Below are positions 23,337-31,097 of a DNA stretch of 35,904 nt, piece after piece. The stretch lies in assembly GCA_900320605.1 (NCBI GenBank), contig ONSY01000010.1:1-35904 (forward strand). Reading direction: 5' to 3'. The stretch's first letter is position 1. Every line of letters starts with the position of its first letter. This stretch comes from an uncultured Eubacteriales bacterium. GTDB lineage: Bacteria > Bacillota > Clostridia > Oscillospirales > Acutalibacteraceae. The notes under the pieces are model-generated. The model had not been told where the DNA came from, searched no databases, and worked only from the letters and a program-made list of their open reading frames with translations. The translations under genes and the position numbers were made by a program.

Positions 23337-23815
23337 AAGAGATAAGTCCCTCTGTCGTCAGTGTCGGTGTTGCAAAGCTCAATATCGAGTTCCTTGTATC
23401 GGCGCAGCATGAAATGAGTGGAAGTTGAAAGGACGGAGTCAATCGTGGCGAGTTCCTTCGACACAAACATCGCTACCTGCTGGAATGTTTTCCCTTTTAC
23501 GATCACACACAGATCATAGGCTCCGGACATCAGGTAGACGGATTCCACTTCAGGGTATTTCATCACTTTTTCCGCAATTTCCTCGAAACCGAGGCTTGCC
23601 TTCGGTGTCACCTTGAGTTCAATGAGCGCAGATACATATGCGCTGTCCAGTTTCTCCCAGTCGATTACCGCCGTGTAACCGCGGATCAGACCATCCTTTT
23701 CCATTTCGCGGATTTCTTTCTCGACCGTTTCCTCCGACAGACCGGTCATCATGGCGATCTGGCTGTTCTGAAGCCGTCCGTTTTTTCCGAGAATTTTCAG
23801 AATCTCTTTGTTCAT
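23333..23815 (-). CDS. Lrp/AsnC family transcriptional regulator
   Basis: A 160-residue DNA-binding protein of the feast/famine family. The N-terminal winged helix-turn-helix (about residues 3-48) reads ILKILGKNGRLQNSQIAMM, then LSEETVEKEIREMEKDGLIR. The C-terminal RAM ligand-binding domain (about 65-140) contains VESVYLMSGAYDLCVIVKG. AAAGGAG lies 9 bases before the ATG. The gene is the first of an operon with an aminotransferase and lies directly after a T-box leader, so it is induced when a particular tRNA is uncharged. It may regulate its own operon, with an amino acid as effector. Confidence 0.94.
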   Translation of the reverse strand: MNKEILKILGKNGRLQNSQIAMMTGLSEETVEKEIREMEKDGLIRGYTAVIDWEKLDSAYVSALIELKVTPKASLGFEEIAEKVMKYPEVESVYLMSGAYDLCVIVKGKTFQQVAMFVSKELATIDSVLSTSTHFMLRRYKELDIELCNTDTDDRGTYLL

Positions 23816-23835
23816 CGCAGAATGCTCCTTTCAAC

Positions 23836-24105
23836 AAAAAAGCGCCCTGAACGCCATGTTGACGTTTAGGGCGAAATTAAATCCGTGTTACCACCTAATT
23901 TCAGAGATTGTTCTCTGCACTCATCCGGCGCGATCCATATGCGCCGATTCCCGTTAACGGAGGAACCGTGCAGGCTTACTCTGCCGTTCAGCCCGCAAGC
24001 TCCGGGATGGCTTCACATTTTTCCGCACAGGAACTTGCACCGTCCGTTCCCTCTCTCTGCCGCGTCAAAGATGCTACTCTTTCCCTTCAAAGCCTTTTTA
24101 TTATT
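23836..24105 (-). promoter_or_regulatory. T-box leader controlling lrp-aminotransferase
   Basis: Read on the minus strand, this 270-base leader has T-box landmarks in order. AGAGTAGC carries the AGTA of the specifier loop, CAGAGAGAGGG precedes a distal stem GGAAC/GTTCC, and the 3' side of stem I reads GGGCTGAACGGCAGAG. Its base pairs AGGCTT with AAGCCT. Stem III follows as ACGG/CCGT, then the T-box core AATTAGGTGGTAACACGG at 23883-23900. Last is an intrinsic terminator, CGCCCTAAACG with CGTTCAGGGCG, followed by CTTTTTT. The specifier follows GAA, but its register is unclear from sequence alone: CGG (Arg), GGC (Gly) or AAC (Asn) are candidates. Binding of uncharged tRNA would stabilise the antiterminator. 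Confidence 0.9.
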
Positions 24106-24111
24106 AAAAAA

Positions 24112-24139
24112 ATTATATCACGTTCTCAAAAATTGTCAA
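24112..24139 (-). promoter_or_regulatory. SigA-type promoter of the T-box operon
   Basis: On the minus strand, TTGACA (24134-24139), a 16-base spacer and TATAAT (24112-24117), with TGA before the -10. Both hexamers are perfect. It lies just after the stop of the upstream Nudix gene. Confidence 0.92.
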
Positions 24140-24146
24140 TTGTTTT

Positions 24147-24629
24147 TTAGACGCCTGTGTCCGGTGAGATGACCTCGCGGTTTAAAACCGCATTCTTGAG
24201 AACATCGCCCTCATAGGTCAGCTTCAGTGAGAAAAACGGAGCGTTTTTTTCAATCAGCCGGAGGAAGACGGCGTCTCCTTCCCACATCGGATAGTCGAAC
24301 AGTTTTTTCCTCTCGATCCAGCGCAGTTCACCTTCGTCGCAGGGGTGGAGGTTTCCCTCGAAACGGTTCGAAGTGAAAACATGCACATATTCGGTTTCCC
24401 ATTGGTCCGATACGAAGGTGACGATTCCGCGATAGGAAAGGGAAAGAAGTGTAAGGCCGGTTTCCTCCAGTACTTCACGGCAGATGCAGTCCTCGGGGCT
24501 TTCTCCTTCCTCAAAATGACCTCCGACACCGATATATTTCCCCGCGTTCGGATCGTTTTTCTTTTTCGTACGGTGGATCATCAGGTATTTCCCGTCTTTC
24601 TCAAGGTAACAGGTAGCCGTGTTTTTCAC
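24147..24629 (-). CDS. Nudix hydrolase, MutT / 8-oxo-dGTP diphosphatase-like
   Basis: A 160-residue pyrophosphohydrolase with a complete Nudix box at residues 37-59: Gly37, Glu43, Arg51-Glu52, Glu55-Glu56, Gly58 in the order GX5EX7REUXEEXGU. The N-terminus [20 protein letters not shown] is typical of the MutT/YjhB branch annotated as 8-oxo-dGTP diphosphatase, which cleans oxidised nucleotides from the pool. The substrate is not certain from sequence. The start is GTG with a perfect AAAGGAGG 8 bases upstream. It has its own promoter. Its transcript may read through into the T-box leader, since no separate terminator lies between them. Confidence 0.92.
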   Translation of the reverse strand: MKNTATCYLEKDGKYLMIHRTKKKNDPNAGKYIGVGGHFEEGESPEDCICREVLEETGLTLLSLSYRGIVTFVSDQWETEYVHVFTSNRFEGNLHPCDEGELRWIERKKLFDYPMWEGDAVFLRLIEKNAPFFSLKLTYEGDVLKNAVLNREVISPDTGV

Positions 24630-24653
24630 CGGGATCGCCTCCTTTGCGTCTCC

Positions 24654-24682
24654 ATTATATCAATTTGTAAATTATAAATCAA
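24654..24682 (-). promoter_or_regulatory. SigA-type promoter of the Nudix gene
   Basis: On the minus strand, TTGATT (24677-24682), a 17-base spacer and TATAAT (24654-24659) with TGA before the -10. It is divergent from the pyrH promoter. Confidence 0.8.
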
Positions 24683-24698
24683 TTCTCCCGATTATCTA

Positions 24699-24727
24699 TT
24701 TACTTTACTTCGGCGGTATTGTAAAAT
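24699..24727 (+). promoter_or_regulatory. Probable SigA-type promoter of pyrH
   Basis: TTTACT (24699-24704), a 17-base spacer and TAAAAT (24722-24727). Each hexamer has one or two mismatches to consensus. It is the only convincing plus-strand promoter before the pyrH-frr cluster. Confidence 0.55.
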
Positions 24728-24759
24728 ATAGGGTGAAAAAAGAAAGGTGCGTGGGGAAA

Positions 24760-25467
24760 TTGGAACCGAAATATAAGCGAATTCTGTTAAAGCTCAGCGG
24801 AGAGGCTCTTTCGGGCGAGATCGGCCACGGAATCGATTTCGACACCGTGATGAAAATCTGCGAACCGATCAAAAAATGCGTCGATCTCGGAGCCGAGATT
24901 GCGATTGTTGTCGGCGGCGGAAATTTCTGGCGCGGAAGATCGAGCGGTGAGATGGAACGTACCCGCGCAGACCATATCGGGATGCTCGGAACCGTGATGA
25001 ACGCGCTCGCGGTTGCGGACTGCCTTGAGAAAACCGGTGTTTCGGCACGGGCGACCTCCAGCATCGAAATGCCGCAGATCGCCGAGACTTATATCCGTGA
25101 CAAAGCGGTTCACCAGCTTGAAAAGGGCAGAGTAGTTATCTTCGGCGGCGGAACGGGAAATCCCTTCTTCTCGACCGATACCTGCGCCGCGTTGCGTGCG
25201 GCTGAAATCGGAGCCGACATTATCTTTAAGGCGACAATGGTAGACGGTGTCTATGACAGCGATCCGAAAAAGAATCCCGATGCGAAAAAATTTGATGAAA
25301 TCACACTGACCGAAGTCCTCGACCGGGAACTCAAGGTAATGGACGCGACCTGCGCGGCGCTCTGCCGCGAAAACGGGATCGGGATGTGCGTCTTTGATCT
25401 CGGGGAACCGGAGAACATCTATAAAATTGTCTGCGGCGAAAAAATCGGAACCATTGTAACTGTCTGA
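24760..25467 (+). CDS. pyrH: UMP kinase
   Basis: PyrH phosphorylates UMP to UDP in pyrimidine nucleotide supply. The 235 residues contain [14 protein letters not shown] at the start, [12 protein letters not shown], the conserved [31 protein letters not shown], and [17 protein letters not shown]. The start chosen is TTG 24760, which gives the family's usual length and the normal N-terminus. AAAGGTG lies about 10 bases upstream. A GTG at 24751 is an alternative that adds three residues. The open frame extends further upstream without protein-like sequence and across the promoter, so that extension is rejected. frr follows after 37 bases, the classic pyrH-frr pair. Confidence 0.95.
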   Translation: MEPKYKRILLKLSGEALSGEIGHGIDFDTVMKICEPIKKCVDLGAEIAIVVGGGNFWRGRSSGEMERTRADHIGMLGTVMNALAVADCLEKTGVSARATSSIEMPQIAETYIRDKAVHQLEKGRVVIFGGGTGNPFFSTDTCAALRAAEIGADIIFKATMVDGVYDSDPKKNPDAKKFDEITLTEVLDRELKVMDATCAALCRENGIGMCVFDLGEPENIYKIVCGEKIGTIVTV

Positions 25468-25504
25468 TAATTCAGAGAATATAAAAGAAAGGTGTGTTTT
25501 AGGA

Positions 25505-26059
25505 ATGAAGACCGTAATTGCAAATGCTGATGAGAAAATGCAGAAAACCCTAAATGTCATGAAATCAGAATTCGCATCGATCCGTGCCGGAAGAGCGAAT
25601 CCGGATGTTCTGAACAAGATTACCGTTGATTACTACGGAACGCCGACTCCCATCAATCAGGTGGCAGCGGTCTCCGTCGCTGAAGCCCGCATTCTTGTCA
25701 TTCAGCCGTGGGATGCTTCTGTTTGCCGCGCGATTGAGCGGGCGATTCAGAAATCAGACCTCGGCGTAAACCCCCAGAGTGACGGCCGCGCGATCCGCCT
25801 GATCTTCCCTCCGCTGACAGAGGAACGCCGTAAAATGATCGCGAAGGATATCTCAAAAATGGGTGAGGAATCGAAGGTCGCAATCCGTTCGATCCGCCGC
25901 GACGCGATCGATAAGATCAAGACGATGAAGAAAAACGGCGAACTTACGGAAGACGACGTCAAAGACGGTGAGAAACGTATTCAGGAAATCACCGACAAAC
26001 GCTGCAAGGAAGCCGACGTCATCGTTGAGGCGAAACAGAAGGATATTCTCGAAGTCTGA
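25505..26059 (+). CDS. frr: Ribosome recycling factor
   Basis: RRF works with EF-G to split post-termination ribosomes. The 184 residues are the exact family size. They include the three-helix bundle motifs MKSEFASIRAGRANPDVL, the domain II strand VDYYGTPTPINQVAAVSV, IQPWDASVCRAIERAIQKSD, LGVNPQSDGRAIRLIFPPL, TEERRKMIAKD, and AIRSIRRDAIDKIKTMKK. AGAAAGGTGTG precedes the ATG, resembling the site before pyrH. It is cotranscribed with pyrH. Confidence 0.97.
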   Translation: MKTVIANADEKMQKTLNVMKSEFASIRAGRANPDVLNKITVDYYGTPTPINQVAAVSVAEARILVIQPWDASVCRAIERAIQKSDLGVNPQSDGRAIRLIFPPLTEERRKMIAKDISKMGEESKVAIRSIRRDAIDKIKTMKKNGELTEDDVKDGEKRIQEITDKRCKEADVIVEAKQKDILEV

Positions 26060-26094
26060 TTTTCACTCGGAATTTCGCAGAATACCTTTCAATC

Positions 26095-26111
26095 CGGCAG
26101 ATCATCTGCCG
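26095..26111 (+). repeat. Short perfect hairpin in the frr-uppS gap
   Basis: CGGCAGA-TCA-TCTGCCG is a 7-bp stem with a 3-base loop in the 129-base gap between frr and uppS. No T-run follows. Nothing else of note was seen in this gap. Confidence 0.4.
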
Positions 26112-26188
26112 TTCCCTTCCCGGTTTTCAGAATCAGAGGGGCACCGTCTGAAACAGCACGGCAGGCAGGATGCCGCAGGTGAGAAAAA

Positions 26189-26917
26189 ATGAGAAAGAAA
26201 AAAGAAAATGGGAAGGGAGAAATTCTTCCTTCCCATATTGGGATTATTATGGACGGCAACGGCAGATGGGCCTCGAAACGCGGACTTCCGCGTTCCGCGG
26301 GGCATACGGTCGGCGCCGCCAATTTTAAAAAAATAACGCGGTACTGCAGTTCAATCGGGATCCGCTATTTAACCGTATACGCGTTCTCAACGGAAAACTG
26401 GAAGCGGCCGGCCGAAGAAGTCGGTGCGCTTCTTGGTTTGTTCCGGCAATATCTCGAGGAAGCGCTGCGCGATTTTCTCAACGATGATATCAAAGTCCGC
26501 TTTTTAGGAGATGTTTCCGCTTTCCCGAAATCGCTTCAGGAGCTGATCGCCGAGACGGAGGAAGTTTCAAAAAACCGCACCGGTATGACGCTCAACATCG
26601 CGATGAACTACGGCGGCCGTTCGGAGATTGTCCGCGCGGCGAAAAAGGCGGCGCAGATGGTAAAAGACGGGGAACTGCAGCCCGAAGAAATTGATGAAAC
26701 GCTGTTTTCTTCAATGATGTATACCGCGGGGCAGCCGGATCCGGATCTGATAATCCGCCCGAGCGGTGAACAGCGGATTTCAAATTTCCTGCTCTGGCAA
26801 AGCGCCTATGCGGAATATGTGATTATGGATATTCTCTGGCCGGATTTCAAACCGGCTGATTTGGATAAAGCGATTGCGGAATACGCGAAACGCAAGCGCA
26901 GATTCGGAGGCGTATAA
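26189..26917 (+). CDS. uppS: Isoprenyl transferase (undecaprenyl diphosphate synthase)
   Basis: UppS makes undecaprenyl diphosphate, the lipid carrier for peptidoglycan, by adding isopentenyl units to farnesyl diphosphate in the cis configuration. The 242 residues show HIGIIMDGNGRWA with the catalytic Asp22, the substrate loop FSTENWKRP, NIAMNYGGRSEI, DLIIRPSGEQRISNF, and LLWQSAYAE near the C-terminus. AGGTGAG precedes the ATG. cdsA begins 1 base after the stop. The pathway's upstream enzymes Dxr and IspG are encoded a few genes later. Confidence 0.96.
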   Translation: MRKKKENGKGEILPSHIGIIMDGNGRWASKRGLPRSAGHTVGAANFKKITRYCSSIGIRYLTVYAFSTENWKRPAEEVGALLGLFRQYLEEALRDFLNDDIKVRFLGDVSAFPKSLQELIAETEEVSKNRTGMTLNIAMNYGGRSEIVRAAKKAAQMVKDGELQPEEIDETLFSSMMYTAGQPDPDLIIRPSGEQRISNFLLWQSAYAEYVIMDILWPDFKPADLDKAIAEYAKRKRRFGGV

Positions 26918-26918
26918 A

Positions 26919-27734
26919 ATGCTCAAACGTGTTCTCTCCTCGGTCGGAATTGTGATTGTCGCCGCGGCGGTATTCGTCGGCCAGTATTATCTGCCGGTTG
27001 TCTATGATATCGCCGTCGCGCTGATTTCACTGATCGCGATGTATGAGCTCGCGGGTGTTTTTTCGCTGCGGAAAAACCCGGCGCTGCTTCTTTGCGCTGC
27101 GGCAGGTGTCTGCGCGATGATCTTTACCATTAAAACGCCGTATCTGATTCTTTCGTTCGCGGTATTTACATTCCTCGTTTTTGTGATCAACCTTTTCTGC
27201 TATCCGAAATACCGTTTCGGAGCGGTTTTCGCGTTTTACGGAATGACCAGCCTGGTGACGCTTTCGTTCGGCAGCGGTATTCTGCTGATTTCGCGTGAAG
27301 ACCGGATTGAGGGTATGATCCTTGTAATCCTGGGAATGCTGATTTCATGGCTCGCGGACATCGGCGGATATTTCGGCGGGCGAGCGTTCGGAAAACATAA
27401 GCTCTGTCCGAAAATCAGTCCGAAAAAGACCGTTGAGGGAGTGATCGGCGGTTTTGTTTTCAGCGCCGCGGCGATCTGCCTGGTCGGTTTTCTGCTCGGC
27501 CTCATCTTCGGAAAAAGTCCTTCGTATCCGGCGCTGCTGATTCTTTCGCTGGTCGGAACGCCGCTTTCCATTGCGGGCGACCTGACGTTTTCAGTCATCA
27601 AGCGCGAGAATGACATTAAGGATTACGGAAATCTGATCCCCGGCCACGGCGGGATCCTCGATCGTTTTGACGGTGTTTCATTCACTTTGCCGGCGATGTA
27701 CTTTATCGCGCTGTATCTGCCGGTTCTGGTTTGA
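26919..27734 (+). CDS. cdsA: Phosphatidate cytidylyltransferase (CDP-diglyceride synthase)
   Basis: CdsA makes CDP-diacylglycerol from CTP and phosphatidate, the branch point to all phospholipids. The 271 residues are strongly hydrophobic, with about eight membrane segments. The signature is clear near the C-terminus: GDLTFSVIKRENDIKDYGN followed by LIPGHGGILDRFDGV. The conserved SPKKTVEGVIGG lies near residue 170 after ADIGGYFGGRAFGKHK. The ATG follows GGAGG and lies 1 base after the uppS stop. A longer frame starting inside uppS is rejected. Confidence 0.96.
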   Translation: MLKRVLSSVGIVIVAAAVFVGQYYLPVVYDIAVALISLIAMYELAGVFSLRKNPALLLCAAAGVCAMIFTIKTPYLILSFAVFTFLVFVINLFCYPKYRFGAVFAFYGMTSLVTLSFGSGILLISREDRIEGMILVILGMLISWLADIGGYFGGRAFGKHKLCPKISPKKTVEGVIGGFVFSAAAICLVGFLLGLIFGKSPSYPALLILSLVGTPLSIAGDLTFSVIKRENDIKDYGNLIPGHGGILDRFDGVSFTLPAMYFIALYLPVLV

Positions 27735-27757
27735 AGCAATCAGTATAAGAGGAAATC

Positions 27758-28900
27758 ATGAAGCAGAATATTGCAGTATTAGGCTCGACCGGGTCGATCG
27801 GTAGACAGACACTCGACGTCGCCCGCGAGCTGGGACTTTCGGTTCGGGCGCTCGCGGCGAACCGGGATATCATAAAACTGGAAAGCCAGATCCGCGAATT
27901 TCATCCCGCGATAGCCGCGGTTTTCGATGCGGACGCCGCGCGGTCTCTGAAAATTGCCGTTTCCGATACCGGAACAAGAATTGTTTCTGGCATGGAGGGG
28001 CTGATAGAGGCTGCCTGTGAGGAATCCGCCGAGGTGCTGCTCAACGCGGTGGTCGGAATGGTCGGACTTCAGCCGACTCTTCACGCGATCGAGGCGAAAA
28101 AGCAAATCGCGCTCGCAAACAAGGAAACACTGGTAGCGGGCGGAGCGCTTGTGAAAAAAGCGCTCCGGAAAAACGGCGTCGCGCTTTATCCTGTTGACAG
28201 TGAGCATTCGGCGATTTTCCAATGTCTTGAGGGCTGTCATGACCGTGCGGATCTGAAGCGGATCATTCTGACTGCTTCCGGAGGACCGTTCTTCGGCAGA
28301 ACACGCGAGGAGCTTTGTAATATGAAAGCCGCGGACGCGCTGCGTCATCCAACCTGGAACATGGGACATAAAATCACCATTGACTCCGCTACCCTGATGA
28401 ACAAGGGACTGGAAGTAATGGAAGCCGGATGGCTCTTTGATCTTCCGGAAGAACGGATCGGAGTAGTAGTGCACCGTGAAAGTATCATCCACTCGATGAT
28501 TGAATATAAGGACAACGCGGTGATCGCGCAGCTCGGCACGCCGGATATGCGTATCCCGATTCAGTATGCGCTGACTTATCCGCGGCGGTATCCCTCGAAG
28601 GCGGCTCCGCTTGATCTTGCGTCTATCGGGAAGATGACCTTCTTTGAAATTGATCCGGAGACATTCCTGTGCTATAAGGCGTGCCGGGAGGCCATGCGCC
28701 GCGGCGGGCTGTATCCCGCAGCGGTCAACGGCGCAAACGAAGCGGCGGTCGCGCTCTTCCTGCAGGACAGAATTTCCTTTAATCAGATTGGCGATCTCGT
28801 TTACGAGACGGTCTCGTCGGATTATTCCGGCGATGTGACTCTCGAAAATATCCTTGCGGCGGACCGGAACGCGCGGGATTTTGTTGAGAGCAGAGTTTAA
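27758..28900 (+). CDS. dxr: 1-deoxy-D-xylulose-5-phosphate reductoisomerase
   Basis: Dxr carries out the second step of the MEP isoprenoid pathway, making 2-C-methyl-D-erythritol 4-phosphate with NADPH. The 380 residues have the NADPH loop LGSTGSIGRQTLDV at the start, the central NKETLVAGG, the metal-binding PVDSEHSAIFQCL (about residue 146), TASGGPFFGRT, the catalytic flexible-loop region HPTWNMGHKITIDSATLMNK, and the C-terminal AVNGANEAAV. AGAGGAAA precedes the ATG. rseP begins 13 bases after the stop. Confidence 0.97.
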   Translation: MKQNIAVLGSTGSIGRQTLDVARELGLSVRALAANRDIIKLESQIREFHPAIAAVFDADAARSLKIAVSDTGTRIVSGMEGLIEAACEESAEVLLNAVVGMVGLQPTLHAIEAKKQIALANKETLVAGGALVKKALRKNGVALYPVDSEHSAIFQCLEGCHDRADLKRIILTASGGPFFGRTREELCNMKAADALRHPTWNMGHKITIDSATLMNKGLEVMEAGWLFDLPEERIGVVVHRESIIHSMIEYKDNAVIAQLGTPDMRIPIQYALTYPRRYPSKAAPLDLASIGKMTFFEIDPETFLCYKACREAMRRGGLYPAAVNGANEAAVALFLQDRISFNQIGDLVYETVSSDYSGDVTLENILAADRNARDFVESRV

Positions 28901-28913
28901 GGCAGGTGCAGAT

Positions 28914-29984
28914 TTGAATACAGCAATTTTGATTATTATCGGTGTTTTCCTTTTCAGCTTCATTATTTTCGCCCACGAGTTCGGCCATTTTATCACCGCG
29001 AAGGCTTCTGGCATCAAGGTCAACGAGTTCGCGCTCGGAATGGGTCCGAAATTATTCTCCTTCGGAAAAGGCGAGACAAAATACTCACTGCGGCTTTTCC
29101 CGATCGGCGGATACTGCGCCATGGAGGGAGAGGACGAGGAGAGCGAGGATGAACGCGCGTTCAATAATAAATCCGTATGGAAACGGATGATCGTTGTCGT
29201 CGCCGGCGCGGTGATGAATATGATCGTCGGTCTTCTGTTTGTTACGATTCTGCTTGCGCAGAAGGAAGGCTTCGTTTCCACAACCATCGCGAAATTTACG
29301 GAAAATTCCGCGACCCAGGCGGCGGGGCTCCAGGCCGGAGACGAGTTCTATTCGATCGACGGATACCGGATTCACAACGACCGTGATCTGAGTTTCGCGC
29401 TTTCGCTCGCGGATCCCCAAAGCGTCGATCTGGTCGTGAAACGCGGCGGAGATAAGCTCAGTTTTGACAACATCCGTTTCAATACCGTCGAGGAAGACGG
29501 AAAAGAGATCCTCGCGCTCGATTTTTATGTCTATTCGGAAAAGAAAACTTTTTTCTCGTTTTTAGGCAAAGTGTTCTCCGAGACCATCTCGCTCGTAAGA
29601 ATGGTCTGGACAAGTCTGATCGGTCTGATTACCGGGCGTTTCGGCCTGAAGGATGTTGCCGGACCGGTCGGCGCGGCTCAGGCAATTTCTCAGGCGGCTT
29701 CAATCGGGCTTCAGAGCGGTCTTCTTCCGGCCATTAACAACATCCTTCTGATGATGGCGGTAATTACCGTGAATCTCGGAATTGTAAACCTTCTTCCGCT
29801 GCCCGCGCTTGACGGAGGAAGATTCCTCTTCCTTCTGATCGAAGCGGTTCGGGGCAAACCGGTCAGCCCGAAATATGAAGGCTGGGTTCATGCCGCCGGA
29901 TTTATCCTGCTGATCGGATTGATGGTTCTCATCACTTTCAGTGACCTTCTGAGAATCTTTACCGGAAAAGGACTGGGAGGATAG
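28914..29984 (+). CDS. rseP: RIP metalloprotease RseP (site-2 protease)
   Basis: A membrane-embedded zinc protease that cuts anti-sigma factors and remnant signal peptides inside the membrane. The 356 residues show the zinc motif HEFGH (residues 21-25) in the first membrane helix. One PDZ domain lies at about 115-190 (AGLQAGDEFYSIDGY). NLGIVNLLPLPALDGGRFLF supplies the third zinc ligand region near the C-terminus. An acidic patch, EGEDEESEDER, follows the second segment. Translation most likely starts at TTG 28914, since AGGTG lies 5 bases upstream and the protein then opens with the membrane helix NTAILIIIGVFLFS. Confidence 0.96.
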   Translation: MNTAILIIIGVFLFSFIIFAHEFGHFITAKASGIKVNEFALGMGPKLFSFGKGETKYSLRLFPIGGYCAMEGEDEESEDERAFNNKSVWKRMIVVVAGAVMNMIVGLLFVTILLAQKEGFVSTTIAKFTENSATQAAGLQAGDEFYSIDGYRIHNDRDLSFALSLADPQSVDLVVKRGGDKLSFDNIRFNTVEEDGKEILALDFYVYSEKKTFFSFLGKVFSETISLVRMVWTSLIGLITGRFGLKDVAGPVGAAQAISQAASIGLQSGLLPAINNILLMMAVITVNLGIVNLLPLPALDGGRFLFLLIEAVRGKPVSPKYEGWVHAAGFILLIGLMVLITFSDLLRIFTGKGLGG

Positions 29985-29985
29985 A

Positions 29986-31035
29986 ATGGAGCGAAAAAAG
30001 ACAAAACAGGTTATGGTCGGAACCGTCGCGATCGGCGGCGGCGCCCCGGTGAGTGTGCAGTCCATGCTTTCCTGTCCGGCGGAAGATATTGAAGGAAACG
30101 TCGCGCAGGCAAAACGGCTGGAAAAAGCCGGATGCGAGATCATCCGTGCCGCGATCCCGAACAAAGATGCCATACGGCTGATCGAAGCGATCAAAAAGGA
30201 AGTGTCGGTTCCGCTCGTCGCGGATATTCATTTTGATTACAAACTGGCGCTTGAAGCCGCGAACGCCGGAATTGACAAGATCCGGATCAATCCGGGAAAT
30301 ATCGGTTCTGAAGACCGTGTAAAAGCGGTGGCTCTGGAATGTGCGCGCAGAAAGATTCCGATTCGTATCGGCGTCAATTCCGGTTCGCTTGAGAAGGAGA
30401 TCCTCGCTAAACACGGAGGACCGACGGCGCAGGCACTCTGCGAGAGCGCTTTATATCACGCTTCTCTGCTGGAAAAATATGATTTTGATGATATTGTACT
30501 GTCGATCAAGTCCTCTTCGGTTGAAACCATGATTGCCGCGTATGAACTGGCGAGTGACCGGTGTGATTACCCGCTGCACCTCGGAGTGACCGAGGCGGGA
30601 ACGGCGCGGATGGGACTGATCAAATCCGCAATCGGGATCGGGAGCCTGCTCAGCCGGGGAATCGGGGACACAATCCGAGTTTCCCTGACGGCACCGCCTG
30701 AGGAAGAAGTTCCTGCGGGGATCGATATTCTCAAGGCACTCGGGCTGCGCGGCGGGGTAAAGTTTGTATCCTGTCCGACCTGCGGACGGACAAAGATAGA
30801 TCTGATTTCCCTCGCAAAGCAGGTTGAGGAAAAGCTTTCCGGATGCGGCAAGGAGATTACCGTGGCGGTTATGGGCTGTGCGGTGAACGGACCCGGCGAG
30901 GCGCGGGAAGCCGATCTCGGAATTGCCGGCGGAGACGGCGAGGGACTGATTTTCAAAAAAGGCAGAATACTGCGTAAGGTCCCGGAGGAATCCCTTCTCA
31001 ATGAGCTTTTGAAAGAAGTGGAAGCCTTCTCCTGA
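29986..31035 (+). CDS. ispG: (E)-4-hydroxy-3-methylbut-2-enyl-diphosphate synthase
   Basis: IspG is the Fe-S enzyme of the penultimate MEP step, reducing MEcPP to HMBPP. The 349 residues follow the bacterial short form: VMVGTVAIGGGAPVSVQSM, VADIHFDYKLAL, KIRINPGNIG, IRIGVNSGSLE and LHLGVTEAGTARMG. The [4Fe-4S] site is CPTC (about residue 263) with a third cysteine in MGCAVNGPGEAREAD. The ATG lies one base after the rseP stop. The order dxr-rseP-ispG-polC is common in Clostridia. Confidence 0.97.
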   Translation: MERKKTKQVMVGTVAIGGGAPVSVQSMLSCPAEDIEGNVAQAKRLEKAGCEIIRAAIPNKDAIRLIEAIKKEVSVPLVADIHFDYKLALEAANAGIDKIRINPGNIGSEDRVKAVALECARRKIPIRIGVNSGSLEKEILAKHGGPTAQALCESALYHASLLEKYDFDDIVLSIKSSSVETMIAAYELASDRCDYPLHLGVTEAGTARMGLIKSAIGIGSLLSRGIGDTIRVSLTAPPEEEVPAGIDILKALGLRGGVKFVSCPTCGRTKIDLISLAKQVEEKLSGCGKEITVAVMGCAVNGPGEAREADLGIAGGDGEGLIFKKGRILRKVPEESLLNELLKEVEAFS

Positions 31036-31097
31036 GACGAATGTAAATCACAGAGATAGCTGCGTTCCGCAGGCCGGGACGCTGTAGGTGAACGGGA

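Noticed and set aside
23885-24172. A 95-codon plus-strand frame in the gap upstream of lrp
   Set aside because: This region is the antisense of a T-box leader and its promoter, which explains the sequence fully.
24619-24759. An extended PyrH with 47 more residues
   Set aside because: It would start inside the divergent Nudix gene and span both promoters. Family members begin at the chosen position.
26095-26111. The hairpin after frr as a terminator
   Set aside because: No T-run follows, and uppS downstream lacks an evident promoter, so read-through is more likely.
27779-29287. A 502-codon open frame on the minus strand, opposite dxr and rseP
   Set aside because: It lies entirely opposite two well-recognised genes, has no protein-family features, and reflects the codon bias of the plus-strand genes.
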